Positions 23,460 to 34,349 of a DNA stretch of 64,000 bases are shown in pieces (the first letter of the stretch is position 1; each line of letters opens with the position of its first letter). The notes beneath the pieces are model-generated. The model did no database searches. It saw only the letters and a list, made by a program, of their open reading frames with translations, and was not told the DNA's origin. Source of the DNA: Malaya genurostris (lineage: Eukaryota; Arthropoda; Insecta; Diptera; Culicidae); the NCBI RefSeq assembly GCF_030247185.1, contig NC_080571.1, positions 15,903,631-15,967,630 on the forward strand, given 5' to 3'. The position numbers and the translations under genes were made by a program.

Positions 23460-23891
23460 TAAAACTATTCAAATAATAAACATATCGAGCATCTCTCGAG
23501 ACGGGTTTTGACTTCCTTCTTCCAAAATTGAACTCTGATACATCCAAATAATTGACATTAAATTGATCAGGAGACTTGTCTCAAGTGATTGAGTCTCAGA
23601 TACTAACGTTTAAATTAAAAACTGGACTTGGTGAATATGATAACTACCGTTTGGAGTAGTTTTCAGGCCAGTTCAAGAATTTTTTTACATTTGTTATTTC
23701 ACCGCTTCTAGTGACGGTATAAAAATGGTATACACTTTACCCTATAAATCCAGAACCGGAAGTCAGATCTGGATGAAATTTAGGAATTTCACTTTTTTGT
23801 GTGAACTTGCGAAGTTATAATATATCATAAAGATTTAAAAACCTTAAAATTTTTGTTAAGGGCTGAGGCCAATGAGTCGCGTATAACCACG
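23460..23891. other. Unassigned DNA with a reverse hairpin-repeat module
   Basis: Positions 23700-23800 (GTGACGGTATAAAAATGGTATACACTTTACCC then CCAGAACCGGAAGTCAGATCTGGATGAAATT) are a module of the hairpin-repeat family in reverse orientation, matching 31450-31530. The remainder is not recognised. Confidence 0.45.
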
Positions 23892-24085
23892 TGCCTCGCT
23901 CTGCGTATTACATTTCTCTCCATGCTCTCTCGCATATGTGCAAAATGACTCTCGATGGGCCCGGTGACCAAGAAAGTTTTGATATTTTCGGTTACAAGTT
24001 TGACTACATCACATAAAATCCAATAAAGCTACCGCTTGTTTGGCAGCCTTTCTGAGCCGATTTTATTTCTCTCTCATTTTTCGTT
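23892..24085. repeat. 194 bp direct repeat, left copy, flanking a LINE
   Basis: From TGCCTCGCTCTGCGTATTAC to CTCTCATTTTTCGTT it is repeated at 26681-26874 with about five differences. The two copies sit exactly outside the LINE. The repeat lacks the TG...CA ends of LTRs, and it holds a likely AATAAA (in CCAATAAAGC) but no coding frame. An unusually long target-site duplication is the simplest reading. Confidence 0.85.
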
Positions 24086-24598
24086 TCAGGAATCAGGAAT
24101 CAGAACAAATTGGCTCAAATGGCACGTTCCCCTTAATGTTTGGAGATTTGTGCCTTGCCATCAATTTGTTTTTAGCATCATTTTCCCGATATATAAGAGG
24201 GAAGGATTGAAAGGAAATGGTAAGGGTTGGACTATGAGGATAGGAAAAATTGACGACACAAAAACACATAAAAGCAGAAGTAAATTCTGCACCCCTAAGG
24301 GATGCCGAACAATCTGCTGAGGATCACATTTAGTGGAAGCAGAAGGAAATTCTGAACTTCTACGAGGTCCCGAACAGTCTGCTGTTAATAAAACCTCCAA
24401 CCCCCGAGAGGATTTAGAGGTCTTACAAAAGCGACACCATTCTGCACTCTCGGAAGAATGCAGAACGACTCGCAGTATGTACGAGCAGAAGTAAATTCGG
24501 TACCCCCCAAAGGATGCCAAACAATCTGCTAAACCCTATTTAAGGTGAATACAGAAGGGATTCATTCACTCCAGGAAGAATGATGAACCCTTCTGACT
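24086..24598 (-). mobile_element. LINE 3' UTR with tandem TGATTCC tail
   Basis: On the minus strand it follows the LINE stop codon and ends in CTGATTCCTGATTCCTGAAA right at the left direct repeat, a short tandem tail as used by non-A-tailed LINEs. Inside, GCAGAA(A/G)GGAAATTCTG... and CGAACAGTCTGCTG phrases recur about every 60-90 bp (24270-24540). A plus-strand relative of this UTR is at 54040-54480. Confidence 0.7.
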
Positions 24599-26102
24599 AT
24601 AGCTCCTTACCACATTGGGCGAGAAACGAGAGAATATCCTTCAATTTTAGCTCCGCATACACAGACTCAACCATGTATGGAGAACCAAAAACCCGGATAC
24701 GTAGCTGCGTCAATGCGGGACAGTTACATATCAGATGATATGAAGTACCATAATCGCATTTACACAAATCACACGAATAATACTCAGCACGTTAAATAGT
24801 AGCCATGTGATAATTGAGTTTGCAATGTCCAGTCAGAGCTCTGACCAGAATACTTCAATGATACTTGGAGAAATGCAGTAGACACTTTGACATTTTCAGA
24901 TTTAAATCTGGTAGAAATGCTTTTGTCTGAGCGCAAGTTTGCAAGCTGCGCCAGTAGCTGACATGTTTGGATGCAGCCCAAGAATGAATCTTGTGCTTTA
25001 TCCAACTAGTTGAAAGTGGTAAAGCTGGTTCAGGACCAACGAAATCATTCGTTGCACCAGCTCTAGCCAACTCATCAGCCCATTCATTTCCAGTAATACT
25101 AGAATGGCCGGGTACCCATAAGAAGTAAACAGCATTTGAAATGCTGAGGTCCTCGATTTGAGTTCGACATGCGATCACTAGATTCGACCGTGAGTCATTC
25201 GAACTGAGTGCTTTTAAGGCTGCCTGACTGTCGGAACAAAAATAAATACGTTTACCACAGATCCTCTGCTGAAGTGCCGATTGTACTCCACACAGAATTG
25301 CGTAGATTTCTGCTTGGAACACAGTACAGTATCTACCAAGTGAATGAGACTGCTCCAGCCTCATTTCACGATAGTAGACACCAGCACCAGCACGACCATT
25401 CAACAGAGAACCGTCCGTATAACAAACTATGTGTTCATCAAGTTGTCGTTCCAGACAACCAGACAACCATTCCTCACGAAGAGGATAGCTCACATTGAAT
25501 GTTTTGAAAGGAAAACTGCATGTGAGAGTTAGGTCACTAGGAGCGAGTAAATACTCATCCCACGTAACCATTTGAGACCACAAGCGAGTGTGGCTGGTAG
25601 CATAATCTAATGGGTTACTGTTCCAAAGCCCTGTAACCCTAAGACGGTATGCACATGATAAAGCTTCTTGTTTTAGGAACACATGTAGTGGTTTAATACA
25701 CAGTAGCGCCTCTAGAGCAGCAGTAGGAGTTGTCGTGAATGCTCCTGTCATCGCCATTAGGACCATCCTTTGGAGATGATTTAGCTTTGACTGAACTGTC
25801 GCGACTTCTCCTTTCTGCCACCATACAAGACATCCATATGCTAAAATTGGTCTAACTCTAGTTGTGTAGATCCAATGAATATATCTGGGTTTGAGTCCCC
25901 ATGATTTTCCAAAAGCTCGTCTGCATTGGCCGAAAGCCATGCAAGCTCTTTTAATCCTGAAATCAATGTGAGCAGACCAATTCAGTTTTGAGTCAAGAAT
26001 AACCCCGACGTATTTAACTTGATCGACCACAGTGACCTCTGAACCAAAGAACTGCAACGGACGAGCTCCTGTAATTATCCTACGATGAGTGAAAAGCACC
26101 AT
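24599..26102 (-). pseudogene. LINE ORF2: RT C-terminus, RNase H and C-terminal Cys/His region
   Basis: The minus frame from about 26102 reads VKYVGVILDSKLNWSAHIDF (RT thumb-like region), then an RNase H domain. That domain has catalytic residues in CYTDGSLLNGRAGAGVYY, the glutamate in FQAEIYAILCGVQSAL, the aspartate in YFCSDSQAALKAL, and WVPGHSSITGNEWADELAR. After a frameshift near 24855 a frame continues through HYMATIQRAEYYSCDLCKCD, a cysteine-rich end typical of RNase H-bearing LINEs, to a stop at about 24599. RNase H suggests the LOA/I/R1-like groups. I cannot fix the clade by eye. Confidence 0.85.
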
Positions 26103-26355
26103 TTGATGTTTTGCCCGGATTTACAGATAATCCAACCTGACAACACCATTGTTCAACAGATCGCAGGGCTTGCTGCATTAAATCAAAGAGAGTGTTAATG
26201 CTTATACCGGTCATCAATATATGATAATCGTCGGCAAAACCATAAGTCGGAAATCCAAGGTTATTAAGTTTCCTTAACAAACCATCAGCGACTAGGTTCC
26301 ATAAAAGTGGGGATAGTACACCACCTTGAGGAAAAACCCAAGATATTCCGTTCAC
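26080..26355 (-). pseudogene. LINE ORF2: reverse transcriptase active-site region
   Basis: The frame has FPQGGVLSPLLWNLVADGLL followed by YGFADDYHIL, the RT catalytic FADD box, and VGLSVNPGKT. It is joined to the downstream frame by a one-base shift at about 26100. Upstream RT, endonuclease and ORF1 are missing or replaced by the 26356-26680 segment, so the copy is strongly 5'-truncated or internally deleted. Confidence 0.85.
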
Positions 26356-26680
26356 GACTGCAATGTTTAACCTCCTGCAGCCATTCAGCCATCGGCACGG
26401 AAATACACCTTGACTTAGGAGTTCCTATTTTTGTGGCCTTTTACGACATGGAACAGGAAACCAGTGGATCAATTCTTGGTAAAAAATAATTCCGCCGGAT
26501 ACCACACGGCTTACCTGTTTGGTAGACTTATACCACCGGTACAGGTGGACCGTAGCGTTATTCTTAGCCAGTTGGGAAACCGCTACCGACACTACACGGC
26601 TATCTAGGCTGCTCAGAGAGGGAAGTTAACATTGATGGTCAAATTCCATGGATGGCCGAGCAGCCGGATAAATTTAGGAA
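26356..26680 (-). mobile_element. LINE-associated segment joined to the RT remnant
   Basis: This stretch, read in reverse, matches 53890-53985 (CCCAACTGGCTAAGAATAAC, then GGCGGAATTATTT and AATTGATCCACTGGTT). There too it stands directly upstream of 3' UTR sequence of the same LINE. It is therefore probably element sequence from upstream of the RT, brought next to it by internal deletion. Confidence 0.5.
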
Positions 26681-26874
26681 TGCCTCGCTCTGCGTATTAC
26701 ATTTCTCTTCATGCTCTCTCGCATATGTGCAAAATGACTCTCGATGGGCCGGGTGGCTAAGAAAGTTTTGATATTTTCGGTTACAAGTTTGACTACATCA
26801 CATAAAATCCAATAAAGCTACCGCTTGTTTGGCAGCCTTTCTGAGCCGATTTTATTTCTCTCTCATTTTTCGTT
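26681..26874. repeat. 194 bp direct repeat, right copy
   Basis: Partner of 23892-24085. Differences include CTTCATGC for CTCCATGC and GGGCCGGGTGGCTAAG for GGGCCCGGTGACCAAG. It is followed by unrelated sequence (ACGTTACCAGGAAACAGG). Confidence 0.85.
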
Positions 26875-27759
26875 ACGTTACCAGGAAACAGGAGCAGAAA
26901 AAATGGCGCCGCCATTGAAATCGACTTACCTTCACAAAAATAACATTCACTTCATTTTTATCGCGACAACATATATGTTTTCATACAGTAATCGCATCTA
27001 AATTAAATTATCTAGACATTGTCAGAATAGATTTTTGATGCATGTCTTTGAAGGCGAGATATACAATGAACAAGTTGAAAGACGGCGTTTTCAGCTATGC
27101 AATTCTTCCTTCAGAAAAAAAGACTTCCTCGACCGCTTAAGTCAATGAATCATTCTGAAATTTTCACAGAATAATCTAAACTAATTTTCGAAGAGATTGT
27201 CAGTTTGGTTTTTTCTAATCGTCACCGTTTCTGAGAAATTCAGATTTGAAGCGTGAAAATAGCCCTCTAAAACACCCACTAGTCTCAGACCTTAAGTGAA
27301 AAGTTTAATCTAGGTGGATTTCCGAAGGTATGCGATTTCTATGCAACTTCTTTTTGATTTCTGTGGCCAGCTTGGGAAATTACTGTCATACTAGGAACAA
27401 TGGTTTTCTAGTAAACAATTTCTCAGGAGGGTGCTTTTTGGTGGATTTATTTTTTTGAAACAAGGTCGTCATCCGAGAGAATGAGAAGTTTTCTATTTCT
27501 ACAATGTTATTCATAACTATCAGCGCAATGGAAATCAATCTACAAAGATTAGCAAAGAAAAGCAGCATTCTCTTAAAATTATATGTTTGAACATATCTTG
27601 AGGTCATAAATGAATGATATTTGAGAACCCTCCAAAGAAAACTACCATCATTGAAGTATAGTAAGACTATCAGGGGACCGGAATAGCACTCCTACGGAAT
27701 TGAGAACGATATGAAATTCTTCGGAAAATGTTTTAGTTCTTTTCAGAAAGTTATTGCTA
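26875..27759. other. Unassigned DNA, no gene seen
   Basis: AT-rich, no recognisable repeat. The frame 27386-27607 (minus) is not recognised. Confidence 0.3.
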
Positions 27760-29029
27760 AAGCTTGCTTCAGATAGAATTGGAACAAAAACAATTGCCTG
27801 TATCTCAGTTATTTATTATTGAATTCAAGATCTTTTTTATACAAATGTAGCGTTTTCTTCATACTTTTAAGAAAAAAATACGGATACAATTATTCGTCAC
27901 GGTTTCGAAGGAATTCTTGAATTTTTCCTGTAACACGGCTCATTAGGCGGCGCACACTTTCTTCGTCCATCGTTTTAGCTATCTTATTCCACCAGGTCGT
28001 CATCTGATTAATGCCTTTGACAAACTTTCCCTATGCCTTGAGTCTCCACTTCATGATTGCCCAGTATTTCTCAATAGGGCGGAACTGGAGGCAGTTGGGT
28101 GGGTTAAAGTTTTTTCGGAACAAACTGGACCCCTTTCTCTGCATACCATTCTTGAACGACTTTGCTGTAATGACAGCTTGCCAAATCTGGCCAAAACATT
28201 ACGGGATGGTCGTGGGATCGAATGAACGGCAAAATTCGTTTTTGGAGACACTCTTTTTGGTAGAGTTCCGATGTCATTGTCTTATTTGTAACGAAAACTT
28301 TCATTTTTCAATTTTCTTTCAAATTTGTCGCAAAAACAAATTTAAATTTGACTGGAACATCCCCCCGAGCCGTTGCCAAGTAAAATTTTTGACCTGGGAT
28401 TTGCCCAAAGTCAGCCTTGACATAGGTTTCATCGTCCATCAGAAGACACCCGTCGAACTTGGTCAGCACCTGGTCATATAGTTTCCGAGCACGAATTTTG
28501 ACCACACTATTCTGTTTTATGGTCCGATTTGGCTGTTTGCTAGCTCGATACGACTTGATTTCTTCCCGGAGTCGAGTTCTCCTCACGGTACTATGAGCAG
28601 TTCCGAATTTTCTGCCCAAATCACGGTCCGACAGATTAGGATTCCTCTTAATCGTCTTCAAAATCTTACCACGCAGTTTCCGATCGACAGTTCCACTCCG
28701 ACGATTGGCTTGAGGCTTCCGAATCGTCGTCAATGTTTCCTTATACCGTTTGATAAAGCGCCATATGGTATTTCTGGGCAATTTCAGCTGTTTAGCTAGC
28801 CTAGATGCAGACCACAATAGATTTTCCAAATAACTGTGCACAATTGTTTCCCTTCTTTCGGCTTCCATGTTGATTGTTTACAAAGTACAGTCGATTTGCG
28901 GAATGTCAAAAATCATACGTGAAGCTGACAAAATTCCCGACACGTGGACGCTAAAAACTTCCAAATCCGTCCACCAGGAGTGCCACAATATGAGCAAAAG
29001 TTTGTTCCAATTCTAAATGAAGCAAGCTT
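27760..29029 (-). mobile_element. Second DD37E Tc1/mariner-like family, both ends present, decayed ORF
   Basis: The TIRs are AAGCTTGCTTCA(G/T)(A/T)TAGAATTGGAACAAA-like at the left and the inverse at the right, flanked by TA (27758-27759 and 29030-29031); length is 1270 bp, normal for this group. The minus frame 28308-28868 holds the paired-like DNA-binding domain (MEAERRETIVHSYLENLLW; WSASRLAKQLKLPRNTIWRF) and the first catalytic aspartate (LLMDDETYVKADFGQ). The frame 28104-28304 holds the second (FWPDLASCHYSKVVQEWYAE). The glutamate is in RPIEKYWAIMK after a +1 frameshift at about 28110. Between the first two parts a stop follows LKEN and several core residues are missing. Aspartate-glutamate spacing is 37. 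Confidence 0.88.
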
Positions 29030-30880
29030 TAGATGTAAATGATTGTATGTACTGGAAAACATTTAATTTGAATCTGAGTCTTTCTAATTTAGTAAGTTGA
29101 ATTGTCAAATACGGAATGGTGATCCTTCTGAAATACCTAAATCAGTTCCGTCAACTTCAAAAAAGTAATGTTTTGAATATTAAACGGCACATTGCCCTCC
29201 GGTATTCACTTGAGATATCGGTCGGATCGATCATCTTCGGTCTAAATTGCACAGTCAGTCTATCTCAAGTCGAATTCTGTTTTCATCATATGCAAAACCT
29301 AGAATTATCCGATAGATATAGCGCTTTTATTCACATACAACCTCCAGTAATTCTGCGTTGGTAAAGCCAACAATCAGCGAAAAAGAGAACAAATCAACCG
29401 AACGCTACCGGCTTCGCGCTTGGCTGATGATCGCAACCCGACAAAGGTTTTCAGTCTGGATCAACTAGTTCAAACAGCTGCGATCCTGTTCTAAGCAGTT
29501 TTACATGGCTTTTCGGGAATTTCGGTTGCCGTTTTCATCGGAATAGTAATTTGAATATTTAAAATCTATCTAGTCTGACTTTCGCATTCTTTCCTGTGTC
29601 CCTTGCTGATTGCCATTTTCGATCAAGCTCTCCAATTGTAGCTCTAGAATTACGCGATCTGTCAATGGTCAAAATCAACACCAGATCTGTCTCAGTAATA
29701 TAGTGTCACTTCAAACATTCAATGTCGAGTTCGATTAGTTTCATATATGTACTAAATTACCCAACATACGCATTCGATTACACCGAGCAGTCGCCGGATT
29801 CAATTGCCAAGTAGCACCGGTAATTATAACGTGTAACGAAATAGGAAAAATAAATGGCAAACAGCCGTAATCGGTACTGCTATATGTGCAATAGAAATCA
29901 CGGTTAAGGTTATGTTTGCTACAGCAGTTCATTATCGGCATTCACGCGATCCACAACGAACCCGAAACATACCGACACGGGAAACCGGAAAGCGGAAAGA
30001 TCATTTTGAGGTGATGCAACTGTCGTCGATTATTAGTGCCTTTTTTGTGTGTACATGGCAGGTCAATTAATCCATTCTAGAATTAATTGACTTGCAAAAG
30101 CAATGGCAACCGTGAATTGCCGTGAAGCAACGTCGCTGTGCAGGTGCAGCGAGCGCCGCCTACTGTTTTCGCTTTCGTCGACGGTCGTCTCACTGCTGAA
30201 TCTATCAAATTTACTCCGGCGAACTTAGATGGATAAATGAAGTGGTCTAATTAGAATTCAACTTCAGCAGCACTGGACAAGTTCAACGTTCTCAATTTCC
30301 CTTCACCTGCTTCCACACTGCGGTGTGGTAAACATGTCAGACCGGAGGACGGAGGACCTCCCCGTCCGGTTTTATCGGTCAAGCTCGAGGTGATGTAATT
30401 TAAGAGCAGTTTGGGGTTGAGACGGATCAAAATTTATGCATATTTACTGGCGTTAAACACGTTGACAACAAGTTTCTACTTCGCTAGGGTCATGGATTTG
30501 AAAAAAAAAAACAAACTTTTGTGTTCGCTTCTTAGGCACCGTCGACGGATCGCAGATGAGTTGTCATTTTGGTTGCCAAGGACGCGGTAACACATGAACA
30601 TGTGTTTGTAAATTTAGGACAAAATCAAGATTTAACTAACGGAGTAGATAAAAGCGGAAATGCAAAGATTTCAAACGGCTGATAGTAGCCAAACAACACC
30701 AGTATTTATTACCAGATAAATGAGATAGCGCCTGTGAAGAGTTGTTGAATCTTGAGGATCGATAAGATCTTTGTGACAAAGAAAGTTCATATCTTGTAAA
30801 AATTCCATCGCAAACAAAGAGAGCAGGCTCGTACCCACGATTTCGTTTCGGGAGAGGCCCTCAAATAAAAAACCTGTCTT
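29030..30880. other. Unassigned, comparatively repeat-poor DNA
   Basis: No coding exon identified. GC is higher than in neighbouring repeats at 29760-30380, including a hairpin-prone GGACGGAGGACCTCCCCGTCC at 30344-30364. It may be intronic or regulatory, but nothing specific supports a function. Confidence 0.3.
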
Positions 30881-31930
<1,050 letters not shown>

Positions 31931-33367
31931 AAAAATAATGTTATTGAAAATTACTTATGTGCCTAATTCTCCTAAAGTATTCAACAAATACCAAAAGCTT
32001 CTACACTAGAACTGTCATTATAGAGAGAAGGTAATTGTATTACATTTCTTTACGTTTACTGTCATGTCATGTATTTCTGTAACACATGTCTAAAACCTTC
32101 TAAATATTTATATAGCACAACAATCCACAAGACTTGTGATGATGCCATACATTCTGAGAGCATTTACATTTCTACTTTAAATGACGACAATTTCCTGCAT
32201 AGAGTAGCACAGCCTATTCGTGGAGAACGAGAAACATCTTTTTGGCTATACTTTTCTCGGATTCAGATTCCGGAAGTAGTGGTCTGAAGTTCTATAACGA
32301 AACTCATACACACTCAGAGATAAATTAACGTTTGAGCACAGATAATAGGACGAGGAAGCCAAATCCCAGTGCCCAAGTAATTGAAACCTAAACCGTTGAT
32401 TTCCTCCATTGTAGCGATCCACATGAACATTTCACAGCGATTGCGGTTTTCAATCGTGTGGCGTGAATACTTAAGCGCACCTTCATGAGATAAACCGACT
32501 TTGCAATGTTCGATTGCGGTCCCCCCGAAACTTGGTCACACCTGAAAATAAACTACACTGGCTACACTGGAATGTAAACACGAAAGGAAGTAAGAGAGAC
32601 TAGATGAAAGCTGAACTACAATTACTGTTTTTGAGAAGAATAGTCCAGCCACAGTTTCGAGTAATTGGCAGTGAATAACAATTTATATAAAGCTAGTTGA
32701 ATTTCCGTTTAATCAGGTACGATCAATAGATTATAGATGCTTGATTGAAATTTGAATTTGAGTGATTGAAAAGATCAGTTGCACGAGCCTAACCTTAACG
32801 GAGCAGGCGTGACATGTAACAAACCGCAAACTACTAATTGATCAGTTCGGAGATACTAAACGTAAGAAAAATTACATATTTATTTATACACATGAACTCA
32901 CGGTATAAATCATGATTCCTCCACAGGAAAATTATAATCTTTCGTTCAATATAATCACAGGTGTTTTATTTCTTCGGGATTATCGTTTCGGAAAAGTCTC
33001 TATGGTCGTTAACCCTCGCTTACAAATCGCTTCATTAATGCACGCTAATACTGGCGTTTTTCTGATTTGAGGTAGTCCTCCAAAAGTATACTATGCCTAT
33101 CCCTGAAAACCAACATTGTTATCTTTCCGTCCCATTGCGACGCCCTTCGAGGCACTCGTGCTGACTGCAGGCTGTTGTCGGGTAATCATTCTGTTCTCTG
33201 GCGTATAATATTGGATTCAGCCAAACATGTACTCGAAGTGAGCTTGCGTACCTCTTTCTAGTCCTAAATAAGTATGTGCGGGATCCAGCGGCAGGATATC
33301 TTTCTCATCTGCAGAATCTTGTTTCATTAAGGCATGCTCTCGCACTTTCTCTTTTTAATTTGATGTA
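31931..33367. other. Unassigned DNA, no gene seen
   Basis: No recognisable gene or repeat; the plus frame at 32069-32287 is not recognised. Moderately complex sequence. Confidence 0.3.
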
Positions 33368-33614
33368 CACTGAGGCCTTATTTTATGCGGTTTTTTGATG
33401 CGACCTTTTTATGCGAATTTTCAGAGTTATGCGGTTTTTTTATGCGAAGTATTTGCGGTTTTTTATGCGAATTTTCAGTAACGTATGTGATGGTTTTTTT
33501 ATGCGAAGTTTCAGAGTTATGCGGTTTTTTTAATGCGAATTTTCAGAGTTATGCGGTTTTTTTTATGCGGCTAGTTTATGCGGTACGTAAACTCGCATAA
33601 AAAAGACTTCAGTG
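33368..33614. mobile_element. CACTGA-ended MITE with internal ATGCG repeats
   Basis: It starts CACTGAGGCCTTATTTTATGCGG and ends CGCATAAAAAAGACTTCAGTG, flanked by TA on both sides (33366-33367, 33615-33616). The interior is five or six imperfect repeats of a roughly 30 bp unit (TTTTCAGAGTTATGCGGTTTTTTTATGCGAA). Related elements lie at 38963-39169 (reverse) and 45729-45901. A short (ATT)n tract follows at 33617-33640. Frames through it are artefacts. Confidence 0.8.
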
Positions 33615-33738
33615 TATTATTATTATTATTATTATTATTGTCTTTATTTTACAACGGTGTCATCCTTCATTTTATGTGGTTTTGGCTGTGTTCTGATTCA
33701 GAGGACATGCCGCGGTTTGCTTTATCAGTAGTGGATCA

Positions 33739-34103
33739 GGGTCATTTCGCAGAAAGCCATTTCGTCGAAAGCCGTTTTGCCGAATAACATTTCACCAAAA
33801 GAGTCATTTCGCCGAAAGGGTAATTTCGCCGAAAATCATTTCGCGGAATTCTAATTTCGAGTAATTTCGCCGAATTCTTCATTAGTTCTAATATCGTGAT
33901 TGGAATTGATAAAATAAAGACAAAACAAAAACAATCATTTTAATTCCCGTTTTTTGACCTACACTCGTACTTCTGAATTCCCAAAATAAACTTGTTGATT
34001 TTATTAGTGTACCTAACAGGCAATTGTTTGCGGTATTTTCTGCTAACTGAGTGCAGACGAAAAAATATCCCTTTCGGTTAAACGACTTTCGGCGAAATGA
34101 CCC
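33739..34103. mobile_element. Foldback element with TTTCGCCGAAA subrepeats
   Basis: Its ends are GGGTCATTTCGCAGAAAG (left) and CTTTCGGCGAAATGACCC (right), inverse to one another. Adjacent to the left end is a run of about eight imperfect units of CATTTCGCCGAAAG(C/T), and a few inverted units precede the right end. About 200 bp of unrelated AT-rich DNA lies between. No ORF. This is a small non-autonomous inverted-repeat element. Confidence 0.75.
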
Positions 34104-34349
34104 GTTCCCATCGACAGTAGAGTTTTGGCCATCACGTAACTCTCAAAACCTCTATCTCACATTCATGTTAAATAACATCATGTTAAATAACATATCAAGA
34201 AAAGTACTAATGATTCTTCCTTCGTGGATAGAATAGAACAATTAATGCATATCAATTCCATGTCGTTGTAGAATCATTTCTAATCATTTCATAATTTTAA
34301 CATTTCCAGTAATTTTGCAAATGAGTTAAAAATGGGACGCCAAAACTCT

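Noticed and set aside
24855..26102. 415-residue frame as a host RNase H or nuclease gene
   Set aside because: Order and motifs (RT thumb followed by RNase H and a Cys-rich end, with the FADD box just upstream) are those of a LINE ORF2, and relatives of the same element occur at 53.7-54.5 kb.
23892..26874. LTR retrotransposon with 194 bp LTRs
   Set aside because: The repeat lacks TG...CA ends and there is no primer-binding site or polypurine tract. The enclosed coding region is LINE RT plus RNase H, and a LINE-type tandem tail abuts the left repeat.
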